A stretch of DNA of 64,000 nucleotides, from NCBI RefSeq assembly GCF_947259545.1, contig NZ_CAMYMK010000002.1, positions 558,001 through 622,000 of the forward strand, read 5' to 3'. Below, one piece after another: positions 27,339-36,343 of this stretch (within the stretch, counting starts at the first letter, position 1; each line of letters starts with the position of its first letter). The notes beneath the pieces are model-generated. The model worked only from the letters and a program-made list of their open reading frames with translations, was not told the origin of the DNA and made no database searches. The translations under genes were made by a program, and so were the position numbers. The DNA is from an uncultured Marinobacter sp. GTDB taxonomy: Bacteria; Pseudomonadota; Gammaproteobacteria; Pseudomonadales; Oleiphilaceae.

Positions 27339-27407
27339 GTTCTAAAAAGGTATGGATTCAAATAGTAGCACAGGATAGCTTTGTGACGGTAAGTTCCATT
27401 TTAGAAC
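27339..27407. promoter_or_regulatory. Inverted GTTCTAAAA motifs between hxlR-type gene and PF10118 gene
   Basis: GTTCTAAAA at 27339-27347 is repeated exactly in inverse orientation at 27399-27407; the second is part of GTTCCATTTTAGAAC, a short inverted repeat of its own. The extended motif GTTCTAAAA-x-GG fits both. Spacing of about six helical turns between equivalent points would allow looping. Candidate HxlR operators, inferred from position and symmetry. Confidence 0.5.
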
Positions 27408-27425
27408 GCAGAGAGAAAATCCGTT

Positions 27426-28274
27426 ATGACGACTGCCAACAACCAAGCTTCTACCTCGTTCCCTGTGCGACGCATGGATTATGAGTTCGACGACATGCCC
27501 AAGTACTGGTGCGATAACGAGCCATCCCTTACACACTATTTCACCGGGCTTTCGACGCTTTTTCCCGAAGGGGAGTCTTACTTTGTGCGCTCAGTGCGTG
27601 CACTGCGGCCCCGGGCAAAAGCCAATAAGCAACTGGATCGGGACATTGGCGCGTTCATAGGTCAGGAGGCGATGCACTCCAAGGAACATCATGCATTTCA
27701 TGTCAGTGCTCAGAAGTACGACCTGGATCCGGAGTCGCTGGAGCGCGTCACCGGTACCGTCCTGAAAGGGATAGAGTCTCTGTTTCCTGAAAAATGGAAC
27801 CTGTTGGTCACGGTTGGCCTGGAGCATTACACCGCCGTGCTGGTGACCACCATGATGAGAAGCACCCACACCTATATGAAGGATGAGACCATTCGTAACC
27901 TGTGGTTGTGGCATAGCATTGAAGAAACCGAACATAAGGCGGTTGCCTTCGATCTGTATCAGTATCTTTATGGTGAAGGGCTCACTGCCTACGTACCACG
28001 GGTCGCCATTTTTACGTTGAGTCTCGCACTGATTACGACCCTGTCGACGGCTTATCACATTGTGCTGATGAAGCGAGACGGGCAGCTATTCAACCTTAAA
28101 ACCTGGCGCAGGTTCGCGGCTTTTGCCCGGCAGCACTACAAAATATTCATCCCTCAGTTTCTGGATTACTACCGCACCGATTTTCACCCGAACGATGTGG
28201 ATGAATCCGATCTGGTTGCGCGAACCAGGGAGATGATTGGTTTGGGCGGTGAGGCCGCCCAAGCGACTCACTGA
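27426..28274 (+). CDS. PF10118 'metal-dependent hydrolase', ferritin-like diiron protein (copy 1)
   Basis: A 282-residue protein of PF10118, annotated as predicted metal-dependent hydrolase although the pattern looks ferritin-like: FIGQEAMHSKEH (about 78-89), LEHYTA near 138 and WHSIEETEHKAVAFD (about 161-175) supply paired Glu and His residues typical of a diiron helical bundle. A hydrophobic segment near 190-210 could touch the membrane. The function is not established. It is divergent from an HxlR regulator and followed 41 bases later by a thioesterase, so the two are probably one operon. A paralogue lies at 47327-48235. Confidence 0.8.
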   Translation: MTTANNQASTSFPVRRMDYEFDDMPKYWCDNEPSLTHYFTGLSTLFPEGESYFVRSVRALRPRAKANKQLDRDIGAFIGQEAMHSKEHHAFHVSAQKYDLDPESLERVTGTVLKGIESLFPEKWNLLVTVGLEHYTAVLVTTMMRSTHTYMKDETIRNLWLWHSIEETEHKAVAFDLYQYLYGEGLTAYVPRVAIFTLSLALITTLSTAYHIVLMKRDGQLFNLKTWRRFAAFARQHYKIFIPQFLDYYRTDFHPNDVDESDLVARTREMIGLGGEAAQATH

Positions 28275-28315
28275 GCCTGATGATTGAACGTAATTGACTG
28301 AGGGAGTAACGAAAG

Positions 28316-28750
28316 ATGATTGATCCAAAAGAAATGACCGGGCTCGAAATCATGCAGGCATTTGCCCGGGGATTGTTTCCGACACCCGGCATTGCCAAGA
28401 CCATCCCGATGAAACCTTCTGAAGTGGAGCATGGGCGTGTCGTATTTATTGCCACGGCGGATGCCAGCCACACCAATCCGTTGGGCGGGGTACATGGTGG
28501 TTTTGCTGCTACGGTGCTGGACTCTGTCACCGGTTGTGCGACCCACACGCTACTGCAGGCGGGCGAGGGCTACGGTACAACCGATCTGAATATCAAGATG
28601 TGCCGACCGATTCCCTTCAACGCCAACCTGATTGCTGAGGGAAAAGTCATCAATGCCGGTCGTTCACTGGTGATTTCTGAAGGCTACCTCCGTGATGAAG
28701 CCGGTAAGCTGTATGCCCATGCCACAGCAACCAATATGATTGTTCGATAA
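28316..28750 (+). CDS. PaaI-type hotdog-fold thioesterase
   Basis: A 144-residue acyl-CoA thioesterase-like protein. HTNPLGGVHGGFAATVLDSVTGCA (about 50-73) contains the HGG motif and the following acidic residue of the PaaI/DUF4442 hotdog group, and TTDLNIKMCRPI is the core strand. GGGAG precedes the ATG. It follows the PF10118 gene and is followed by a strong GC hairpin. Substrate is unknown; aromatic or fatty acyl-CoA are the family choices. Confidence 0.87.
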   Translation: MIDPKEMTGLEIMQAFARGLFPTPGIAKTIPMKPSEVEHGRVVFIATADASHTNPLGGVHGGFAATVLDSVTGCATHTLLQAGEGYGTTDLNIKMCRPIPFNANLIAEGKVINAGRSLVISEGYLRDEAGKLYAHATATNMIVR

Positions 28751-28763
28751 GTCCTAAGCAAGA

Positions 28764-28785
28764 CCCCGGGAGCCTGCTCCCGGGG
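28764..28785 (+). terminator. GC-rich hairpin after the thioesterase
   Basis: CCCCGGGAGC and GCTCCCGGGG form a perfect 10-bp stem 14 bases after the stop. No immediate T run is present, though a T6 lies about 25 bases further on. A likely transcript end or stability element. Confidence 0.5.
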
Positions 28786-28958
28786 CGATCACGATAACAG
28801 GCTTCTTAACCTTTTTTCTTGGGGCGAGCCCGCGCACCTTCGTCATCACTTCAGTGGTTGTCCTTTCGGGCCTTTCTCGGGACAAAACGGAACACAATGT
28901 GATGTTTCGTCGTTGTTCTCGTTGAACTAGCGAATTACAAAAACAAGGACAACTAATC

Positions 28959-30890
28959 ATGTCTTATTCTTTACGCCGCTGTGCGCGTATAACGCCCTTT
29001 GTTCCATTGCTGCTGACCCTGACCGTTGCCGGTTGCGGTGGATCTGGATCTGGATCTGATGATGCCGCATCGGAACAACCCTCCGCCGTTGCGGGCGAGT
29101 CCGAGCAACAGGGCTGCGAGAATCCGGGTAACGGTTCTGCTTCCCAATGCGAATTGCCGGATGTGGTCCCGGTTTCCTGTTCTGAGGATACGCAGACCGA
29201 GGGCGGGCGTAGCTACCCGGTTATGCTGAATTCGGCCAGCGGTGAAACGATTGCCTTTCAGGTACTCGAGCCGATAGGCGGTATCGACTGCAAGGTGGGG
29301 CATCCATTGGTACTGCATGGTCATGGTTTTGGCGGGTCACGCAATACCGAAGGATTCGAGAACTACCGTGAAGCTGGTTTTACGGTCATCTCCATCGACC
29401 AGCGGGGATTCGGTGAAAGTACCGGCACCGTGCGTGTGATGGACCCCGAGTTTGAGGGCCGCGACCTGATACAGATTATGGACTGGGCCGAGGACAATCT
29501 GGAATATCTGCAACACCGGAATGAGCCTGATCTGCCGAAGGAATTGAACCCCAACCTCGTGGCGGGCGCTATTGGTGGCAGCTATGGTGGTGGTTTTCAG
29601 CTCCTGCTGCACGGCCAGGATCCGGGTCAGAGGCTGGATGCCCTCGTGCCGGACATCACCTGGTACGATCTTCGTTATAGCCTGAATCCCGGCAATGTGA
29701 TCAAGACCGGATGGGATCTTGTGCTAGTGGCAGGGGGCGAAGCAGGTTCTACCGCCATTGGGAATGACGGTCTGGATCCGATCATCCGCGAGATTCTCGC
29801 TCAGGGGGCAACACTGAACCGCTTCCCCGAGGCCGGTCTCGATTTCTTTTACTATCACAGTCCAGCCTATCGTTGCACGGGCGAGCCGGTGTCGGTATCT
29901 GACACTCCTGATTTGCTGAACTACCAGATCAATCCGCCCGCCTTTGATGTTGACCCCACACCTTATCCGAAGGTGGACGTGCTGCTGACTCAGGGCATGA
30001 AAGACACGCTGTTCAACTTCAATGATGCCTGGCGTAATTTTGAATGCCTGCAGTCCCGTGGTGGTGATGTTCGGCTTCTGACCCATCAGACGGGTCACAT
30101 CCTGCCGGTGGAGGCGCCGGATGAGGCGCAACCAGCTGAATACGTGGATCCGACGGCAGGATTGCTGGAGATTCCCGGGTTTCAGGGCGCGGCGGGTCAG
30201 TTTGCCTGTGGGGATATCTCAATATCAGACGCAACGTTGAACTGGCTTGAGCACCATTTGCAGGGTAAACCGCTGGCCGGTTATTTTGATGGCACCGATT
30301 CGGAGGTCTGCCTCTCCCTGGATGATGGCCAATCCATCTCAGTGCCCATGGACTCATTCCCTGCGCCTGCCCTTGAGGGTGGGGAGCTCCAGGGGGACTC
30401 GGTGGTCGAGCGGACCGTGGTGACAGATATGCCGGTCGCCTCCGGATATGAAGCCGTGGCAACCGCCACACAGCCACCGGCGGCACTGGTGCTGGGGCAA
30501 GCAGGTGAGAACGGTGCAACCCTGGGCGGCATCCCCACCGCCAGACTCACGGTATCGGATCTGACCGGTCGTTCTTCCTGTGAGGTGGAGCTCGACCCAT
30601 ACGCAGCCGGTTGTGATCCGATTGTGTTTATCGGCCTTGGCAAGCGCGCTGAAGGTGAGAGCCGCTGGCAACTGATCGATGATCAGATCAAGCCGGTACG
30701 AGGTCTGAAGGACCAGGAAGTTATCGAGCTGGTCGGCGTGGCTGAGGCTCTCGCACCCGGAGACGAGCTGGCTCTGCTGGTTTACGGTTTCCATCCACAG
30801 TACCCTGTCAGCTGGTCAAGGGATGCGCTGGTCCCCTTCGTCAACCTTGAGGGCACGGTACAGGTGCCGGTGTTGCAGGGCGAGCTGTAA
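28959..30890 (+). CDS. Lipoprotein alpha/beta-hydrolase, S15/CocE-like
   Basis: A 643-residue exported lipoprotein: signal peptide with lipobox LTVAGC (Cys26) and a Gly/Ser-rich linker. The hydrolase core has HGHGFGGS near 114, DQRGFGES near 143 and GGSYGG with nucleophile Ser208. Histidine in HQTGH near 377 may complete the triad. The C-terminal third (about 450-643) resembles the jelly-roll domain of X-Pro dipeptidyl-peptidase/CocE enzymes. It should be anchored in the outer membrane or face the periplasm. AAGGA precedes the ATG. A strong terminator follows. Peptidase or esterase activity cannot be distinguished. Confidence 0.8.
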   Translation: MSYSLRRCARITPFVPLLLTLTVAGCGGSGSGSDDAASEQPSAVAGESEQQGCENPGNGSASQCELPDVVPVSCSEDTQTEGGRSYPVMLNSASGETIAFQVLEPIGGIDCKVGHPLVLHGHGFGGSRNTEGFENYREAGFTVISIDQRGFGESTGTVRVMDPEFEGRDLIQIMDWAEDNLEYLQHRNEPDLPKELNPNLVAGAIGGSYGGGFQLLLHGQDPGQRLDALVPDITWYDLRYSLNPGNVIKTGWDLVLVAGGEAGSTAIGNDGLDPIIREILAQGATLNRFPEAGLDFFYYHSPAYRCTGEPVSVSDTPDLLNYQINPPAFDVDPTPYPKVDVLLTQGMKDTLFNFNDAWRNFECLQSRGGDVRLLTHQTGHILPVEAPDEAQPAEYVDPTAGLLEIPGFQGAAGQFACGDISISDATLNWLEHHLQGKPLAGYFDGTDSEVCLSLDDGQSISVPMDSFPAPALEGGELQGDSVVERTVVTDMPVASGYEAVATATQPPAALVLGQAGENGATLGGIPTARLTVSDLTGRSSCEVELDPYAAGCDPIVFIGLGKRAEGESRWQLIDDQIKPVRGLKDQEVIELVGVAEALAPGDELALLVYGFHPQYPVSWSRDALVPFVNLEGTVQVPVLQGEL

Positions 30891-30905
30891 CACAGGTTGT
30901 GATCA

Positions 30906-30956
30906 CGGGGCTGGGAGCGGGTCCGGGTTAACCGGATCAGCCCCAGCCCCGTTTTT
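30906..30956 (+). terminator. Rho-independent terminator
   Basis: CGGGGCTGGG at 30906-30915 pairs with CCCAGCCCCG at 30942-30951 (10 bp) and is followed directly by TTTTT. It separates the S15-like hydrolase from the alkyl sulfatase, which therefore has its own transcription start or depends on read-through. Confidence 0.85.
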
Positions 30957-31000
30957 CTGAAGCGTGCCTGAGCGCCTCTTTCGTCTTGAAAGGTTTTTTC

Positions 31001-33034
31001 ATGTTTCGATCACGCAATGCTTTTCTTGTTCCGCTATTGGGTCTTTCGCTGGCTGTTGCCGGATGTGATGCCGGCCCCGAGCAGTCAGAGGAAGCCAATC
31101 CCGCCGGGCACGGCGCGCCGACAGCCAGCACCGCCAAAGCCAATCAACAGGTGCTTGAACAGCGGCCGTTTGAAAATCGTGATGATTTCGAGAATGCCCG
31201 CCGCGGGCTGATTGCCCAGCATCCGGAACTGGTGGTCGAGCACCTGGAGGGCGGTGACGTCTGGAACATGCCGGACTATGATTTTATTGATGGTGACGGC
31301 GAGAACGCCCCTGCATCGGTGAATCCCAGCCTCTGGCGTCAGGCGGCCCTGAATAATATCCACGGTCTGTTCGAGGTAACGGAAGGGCTTTACCAGATTC
31401 GCGGGTATGATCTGGCCAATATGTCCATCATCGAGAGCGACACTGGCTGGATACTGGTGGACCCGCTGACCGCCCGGGAAACCGCCAGCGAGGCGTTCCT
31501 GTTTGCCCGGGAACACCTGGGGGAGAAGCCGGTCCGGGCGATTGTCTTTACCCACAGTCATATTGATCACTTTGGCGGTGTTCAGGGTGTACTGCAGCAT
31601 CTGTCAGACGACGAAAAAGCCAACCTGCGCATCATCGCGCCGGCCGGTTTTGAAGAAGAGGCCACCAGCGAGAACATCATTGCCGGCCCGGCGATGACCC
31701 GTCGTGCCATGTTCATGTATGGCAAACAGCTTGGTCGCGACGAACGGGGTCACGTTGGCACCGGTCTGGGCAAGGGCCCCGCATTCGGGACCTTTGGTTT
31801 CGCCACGCCAACGGACAGTATCAGCGAGACCGGTACTGAACGCACGGTTGATGGCGTGCCGATGGTTTTCCAGATTGTATCGGGCTCCGAGGCCCCTTCG
31901 GAATTCACTTTCTACCTGCCGGAGCAGAAGGCGTTCTGCGGCGCGGAACTGGTTAGCCGCAACATGCATAACCTCTACACTCCCCGAGGTGCAAAGGTTC
32001 GCGATGCCAGAATCTGGAACGGGTTTATCGATGAGGCGCGGACGCTCTTCTCCGAGGCCGATGTTTATTTCGGAAGCCACCACTGGCCCCTGTGGGGGCA
32101 GGAGAACATCCAGGATTTCCTGATCAAGCAGCGTGATACCTACAAGTTTATCCACGATCAGACGGTGCGCATGATGAACCGGGGTGCCACGCCCCGGGAG
32201 CTTGCCGAGGACCTACAGCTGCCGCCAGCGCTGAACGAGGATTTTCACAATCAGGGCTATTACGGCACTGTCTCCCACAATGCCAAGGCGGTGTATCAGT
32301 ATTACATGGGTTGGTTCACTGCAAATCCGTCCAGGCTGAACCCTCTGCCTGAAAGCGAGTCGGCCAAACGGTATGTCCGGATGATGGGCGGTGCTGAAAA
32401 GATTCTGGACCAGGCTCAACAGGAGTTCGACGCAGCCTCTGATATGAATGCCACCGAGGGCCGGAATACCTATCGCTGGCTGGCGGAATTACTGGACCAT
32501 GTGGTCTTCGCCAATCCTGACAACGGGGACGCCAAAGCACTGCTGGCTGACGTCTACGACCAGCTCGGTTATCAGGCAGAATCAGGCCCTTGGCGGGACT
32601 TCTACCTCACCGGCGCCTATGAATTGCGGCACGGTGCGCCGGAAGAAGGCATCAAGCCGGCCATCATGCGGGAGATTCTGCGCCATACGCCCGTGTCGCT
32701 GTTCTTTGACAGCATGGCTGTGCGGGTGAAAGCTGACGCCGCAGAAGGAAAAACCAGAACCATCAAGGTGACCTTCACGGACCTTCAGGAAAGTTACCTG
32801 CTGACCCTGCAGAATTCCGTACTGCACCACCGGTTGACCGGCGAGGATACGCCTGCGGACGCTACGCTGATTCTGACGCGACCCATGTTTGTGGATATCC
32901 TGGTAGGCGAGGCCGGCCTCAAGGAACTGCTGTTCAGCGACGACATCCGCTTCGAGGGCAGCAAGCTGGACCTTATCGGGTTCTTCAGCATGCTGGACAA
33001 GCCCGACGGCCGGTTCAACATTGTGACACCCTGA
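31001..33034 (+). CDS. Alkyl sulfatase, SdsA1-type metallo-beta-lactamase lipoprotein
   Basis: Hydrolyses alkyl sulfate esters such as dodecyl sulfate to alcohol and sulfate. ATG 31001 (AAGG eight bases before) gives 677 residues; the N-terminus has lipobox LAVAGC (Cys22). The metallo-beta-lactamase domain carries THSHIDH (H185, H187, D189, H190) with later ligands in CGAELVSRN and SHHWP. The dimerisation region and the SCP2-like C-terminal domain of SdsA-type enzymes fill the rest, so length and layout match. As a lipoprotein it should act in the periplasm or at the outer membrane; characterised SdsA1 is exported too. It converges with a sulfate-permease operon. Confidence 0.92.
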   Translation: MFRSRNAFLVPLLGLSLAVAGCDAGPEQSEEANPAGHGAPTASTAKANQQVLEQRPFENRDDFENARRGLIAQHPELVVEHLEGGDVWNMPDYDFIDGDGENAPASVNPSLWRQAALNNIHGLFEVTEGLYQIRGYDLANMSIIESDTGWILVDPLTARETASEAFLFAREHLGEKPVRAIVFTHSHIDHFGGVQGVLQHLSDDEKANLRIIAPAGFEEEATSENIIAGPAMTRRAMFMYGKQLGRDERGHVGTGLGKGPAFGTFGFATPTDSISETGTERTVDGVPMVFQIVSGSEAPSEFTFYLPEQKAFCGAELVSRNMHNLYTPRGAKVRDARIWNGFIDEARTLFSEADVYFGSHHWPLWGQENIQDFLIKQRDTYKFIHDQTVRMMNRGATPRELAEDLQLPPALNEDFHNQGYYGTVSHNAKAVYQYYMGWFTANPSRLNPLPESESAKRYVRMMGGAEKILDQAQQEFDAASDMNATEGRNTYRWLAELLDHVVFANPDNGDAKALLADVYDQLGYQAESGPWRDFYLTGAYELRHGAPEEGIKPAIMREILRHTPVSLFFDSMAVRVKADAAEGKTRTIKVTFTDLQESYLLTLQNSVLHHRLTGEDTPADATLILTRPMFVDILVGEAGLKELLFSDDIRFEGSKLDLIGFFSMLDKPDGRFNIVTP

Positions 33035-33041
33035 CGGTTTT

Positions 33042-33077
33042 GCCTGATGATTCAGCCGGATCGTCAGGCAGGTTTTT
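33042..33077 (+). terminator. Terminator between alkyl sulfatase and SulP gene
   Basis: GCCTGATGAT and ATCGTCAGGC form a 10-bp stem with one G-T pair, followed on the plus strand by TTTTT at 33073-33077. It overlaps the stop region of the convergent SulP gene. Confidence 0.65.
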
Positions 33078-34803
33078 GAAGGGCCGTCGGGTTTTCGGCG
33101 AGCACTTTCCATGCGTCATAAGTGCTGAGATAAATCTGCCCGGTCAGTTCTTCACAGAAATGGGTGCGCTTGAGGCGATCCATGACCGGGCCTTTCACTT
33201 CGGCCAGGTGAAGCCGGATACCGGCATCGTCCAGCCGGCTGTTGATCGCTTCCAGGCTTTCCAGAGCGGACGCATCAATGTCATTGGTCGCCTGACAGGC
33301 CAGCACCAGGTTTTTCATTTTCGGGTGGCTGGAGGCCAGCTCCATAACGGTGTCTTCCAGGTACCGGGCGTTGGCGAAATACAGGCTCTCATCCACCCGG
33401 ATAATGACAGTTTCCTCATCGGTCTCCACCTGATGCCGCAGCACATTGCGGAAATGCTCCGTACCCGGAATCCGGCCGACGATGGCGCTGTGAGGGCGAC
33501 TGGTACGATAAAGGTACAGTCCGATGGAAAGTGCGACGCCTGCAGTGATGCCGGCCTCAACACCGTGTACCAGGGTCAGGATGATTGTCGCCAGCATGGC
33601 CGCACCGTCCGCCTTCGAGTAAGCCAGAGTCCTTCCGATAGCTGGCAGGTCGATCAGGGTGCTGACGGCAATAATGATGGTTGCCGCCAGGGTCGCTTTG
33701 GGAAGGAAGGCCAGAAGGCCGGTCAGAGTCAGTGTGGCAACGGCAATACCCACGGCCGTCAGCATGCCGGCGATGGGTGTCTGGGCTCCGGCCTCGAAGT
33801 TGACCACGGACCTTGAAAAACCGCCGGATACCGGGGACCCGCCGCTGACACCTGAGGCCATGTTGGCCAGGCCCAGGGCAATCAGTTCGGAGTCCGGGGC
33901 AATCCTCTGGCGCCTTTTGGCGGCAAGGGTTTGTGCCACGGAAATGGACTCGACGAAGCCCACCAGGCTGATCAGGATGGCGGCAGGAACCAGAGTGGCC
34001 CAGATTTCCGGATCCATTGACGGAAGGCTGATATCGGGAAGTCCACTGGGTACCTCTCCGACCAGGTTGACGCCGGCAGCGCCGAGATCGAAGTGCCAGG
34101 CCGCAGCTGTGGTGACGATAACCGCGGTCACCGGAGCGGCCTTGGTGGTGAGATCCGCCAGCCGATCGGGAAGTCCCGCACGTGTCAGCCCGGGTTTCAG
34201 AAACTTGCGGCAAAGGTACAGGAAGAGCAGGGCACCACCGCCAATCTGCAGGGTAATGGGATTGAAGTCATCCAATTGCTGCCAGAGTCCGTGAACCATC
34301 TCAAGCAGGTTATGGCCCCCACCGGTGACGCCGAGAATGTGGCCAAGCTGACTGCCGGCAATAAGGATCCCGGATGCAGTGACGAATCCGGATATCACCG
34401 GGTGGCTGAGAAAGTTGGCGAGAAAGCCCAGGCGCAGCAGTCCCATGGCGAAAAGTACCAGGCCCGAAAGTGTGGCCAGCACCAGTGCGGCACCAACGTA
34501 CTCCGGTGTTCCCGTTTCGGCAATTCCGCCAAGCGCTGAAGCCGTCATCAGGGACGCCACGGCCACTGGTCCCACGGCCAGCGTGGCGCTGGTTCCGAAC
34601 ATGGCATAGACCACCAGCGGGATCATGCTGGCGTACAGGCCTACCTCGGGGGGCAGTCCTGCCAGCAACGCATAGGCCAGGGCCTGGGGCACCAGCATCA
34701 GGGTGACGATGACTGCTGCCAGCGCGTCGCTGGCAAAGGTGTCGCCACGGTAGCCCTTCAGCCAGCCCAGAATGGGCAGGAACTGGATAAGCCGATTCCT
34801 CAT
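33064..34803 (-). CDS. SulP-family anion (sulfate) permease with STAS domain
   Basis: An inner-membrane transporter of 579 residues. The N-terminal part begins with GDTFASDALAAVIVTLMLVPQALAYA, the SulP signature region, followed by GLYASMIPLVVYAMFGTSATLAVGPVA and about ten more hydrophobic segments. The C-terminal STAS domain lies near 430-560. Members carry sulfate, bicarbonate or other anions. It is the last gene of an operon with the DUF442 and persulfide-dioxygenase-like genes, which favours sulfate or sulfite, by inference. Confidence 0.9.
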   Translation of the reverse strand: MRNRLIQFLPILGWLKGYRGDTFASDALAAVIVTLMLVPQALAYALLAGLPPEVGLYASMIPLVVYAMFGTSATLAVGPVAVASLMTASALGGIAETGTPEYVGAALVLATLSGLVLFAMGLLRLGFLANFLSHPVISGFVTASGILIAGSQLGHILGVTGGGHNLLEMVHGLWQQLDDFNPITLQIGGGALLFLYLCRKFLKPGLTRAGLPDRLADLTTKAAPVTAVIVTTAAAWHFDLGAAGVNLVGEVPSGLPDISLPSMDPEIWATLVPAAILISLVGFVESISVAQTLAAKRRQRIAPDSELIALGLANMASGVSGGSPVSGGFSRSVVNFEAGAQTPIAGMLTAVGIAVATLTLTGLLAFLPKATLAATIIIAVSTLIDLPAIGRTLAYSKADGAAMLATIILTLVHGVEAGITAGVALSIGLYLYRTSRPHSAIVGRIPGTEHFRNVLRHQVETDEETVIIRVDESLYFANARYLEDTVMELASSHPKMKNLVLACQATNDIDASALESLEAINSRLDDAGIRLHLAEVKGPVMDRLKRTHFCEELTGQIYLSTYDAWKVLAENPTALQKPA

Positions 34804-34842
34804 ATTTCACTTCCCCTGTCCATCAGGCTCATTACTCAGAAT

Positions 34843-35259
34843 CTACTTTTCCAGCATTTCCCGGATTGGCTGGGGATCATGGCCGGCCTCATGGGCTGCC
34901 TTGAGCAACAGGGGGATGTTGCATTGGGGATCCAGGGCGCGGGCCTGGGCCCACAGGTGAACTGCGCGGCGGCCGGTTCGGCAGAAGCCGAGGACTGGCG
35001 AGGGAGCGCTTTCCAGTGCCCTGCCAAAGGCTTCCACGTCGGCTTCCGAGTATTCACCGGGAGCCACCGGGATACAGACCCACTGCAGACCGGCCTTTGC
35101 GGCAGCTTCTGCATAGGCATTTTCGCCCGCGTAGCCTTCTTCGCCGGGCAGCCGGTTACAGATGACGGTGCGGAAGCCCTGGCCCCTGATGTCTTCGAAA
35201 TCCTCAGGAGCCACGGTGTCAGCAACGGCGAATTCCGGTTCAAGGTAGTGAATCTTCAT
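34843..35259 (-). CDS. DUF442 / TIGR01244-family sulfurtransferase-phosphatase fold protein
   Basis: A 138-residue protein of the TIGR01244 family, the N-terminal half of the two-domain Blh protein of bigR operons. FCRTGRRA near 92-99 is the C-x5-R active-site loop of the dual-specificity phosphatase/rhodanese-like fold. AAGGAGG precedes the ATG. It lies 13 bases after the MBL gene, so here the two Blh domains are separate adjacent genes. A sulfur-transfer role in persulfide oxidation is inferred from that arrangement. Confidence 0.85.
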   Translation of the reverse strand: MKIHYLEPEFAVADTVAPEDFEDIRGQGFRTVICNRLPGEEGYAGENAYAEAAAKAGLQWVCIPVAPGEYSEADVEAFGRALESAPSPVLGFCRTGRRAVHLWAQARALDPQCNIPLLLKAAHEAGHDPQPIREMLEK

Positions 35260-35272
35260 GCCATACCCTCCT

Positions 35273-36139
35273 TCAAAAGCGGTTGATGGGAACTTTCAGG
35301 TACACCTGTCCGTTGTCCTCTGCCGGAGGCATCTCGCCGGCTCTCATGTTGACCTGGACCGATGGCAGAATCAGGCGTGGCATGTCCAGCGTGGCGTCGC
35401 GCTCGGTCCTGAGCTTGATGAAGTCGTTTTCACTCATGCCCTCGTGAACGTGGATATTGTTGGCGCGCTGGTCTGCCACTGTTGTCTCATGCTGGAATTC
35501 ATCCCGGCCAGGTGCCTTGTAGTCGTGACACAGGAAGATCCGGGTTTCTCCCGCAAGCGCCAGCACCTTCTGAACGGAAAGGTAAAGCGTATGGGCATCG
35601 CCGCCGGGAAAGTCACAGCGAGCGGTACCAGCGTCCGGGGCAAACAGGGTGTCACCCACAAAAGCTGCATCACCGATAACATAAGTCAGGCAGGCCGGGG
35701 TGTGTCCGGGCGTGTGCAGGATGTGTCCTTCAAGGTTGCCAATACGGAACGTGTCGCCTTCCTCAAACAGCTGATCGAACTGGCTGCCGTCACGGGCAAA
35801 CTCGGTCCCGGCGTTGAAGGCTTTGCCAAAGATCTCCTGAACGTCAACGATCTTTCTGCCAATGCCGGTCCTACCGCCCAGCTTTTCATGCAGGTAAGGC
35901 GCCGCGGACAGGTGATCGGCGTGAACGTGGGTTTCAAGTATCCATTCGACCGTCAAGCCGCCGTCTTCGATGTAGCGGATGATCTCGTTTGCCGAGCGAA
36001 CATCTGTCCGTCCGGCCGCATAATCGAAGTCCAGAACCGAATCGATAATTGCGCAGGCATTGCTTTCGGGGTCTTTTACGACGTAACTGAAGGTGTTGGT
36101 CGGTTCATCAAAGAAATGTTTGACTACTGGCTTTTGCAT
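35273..36139 (-). CDS. Persulfide-dioxygenase-like metallo-beta-lactamase protein (Blh/ETHE1 type)
   Basis: A 288-residue MBL-fold protein from ATG 36139, with GGAGG at ideal distance. ETHVHADHLSA near 70 is the H-x-H-x-D-H metal site; HTPGHTPA near 140 and FVGDTLFAPD near 155 hold the further His and Asp, and CHDYK near 205 the last His. ETHE1/Blh proteins are non-heme iron dioxygenases that turn persulfides (GSSH) into sulfite. It heads an operon with DUF442 and SulP genes and is divergent from trxC. No BigR-type regulator gene is adjacent. Confidence 0.88.
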   Translation of the reverse strand: MQKPVVKHFFDEPTNTFSYVVKDPESNACAIIDSVLDFDYAAGRTDVRSANEIIRYIEDGGLTVEWILETHVHADHLSAAPYLHEKLGGRTGIGRKIVDVQEIFGKAFNAGTEFARDGSQFDQLFEEGDTFRIGNLEGHILHTPGHTPACLTYVIGDAAFVGDTLFAPDAGTARCDFPGGDAHTLYLSVQKVLALAGETRIFLCHDYKAPGRDEFQHETTVADQRANNIHVHEGMSENDFIKLRTERDATLDMPRLILPSVQVNMRAGEMPPAEDNGQVYLKVPINRF

Positions 36140-36343
36140 AGTCGTTCCTCCATGTGGAGCGTCTGTCATTAATAGTACACACTTAACCACATTTTGGGTT
36201 CTAAGCATAGATCATTTTGATATATGTGTCATTATGACGCTGATAGAAAAACCTGATGACGGGGAGATTTCCGACCGACTTTTGCTTGTATTTTGTGTAG
36301 ATGCCCCGATTTCTTGATTTATTGAACTGACAGAGGCTGACCT

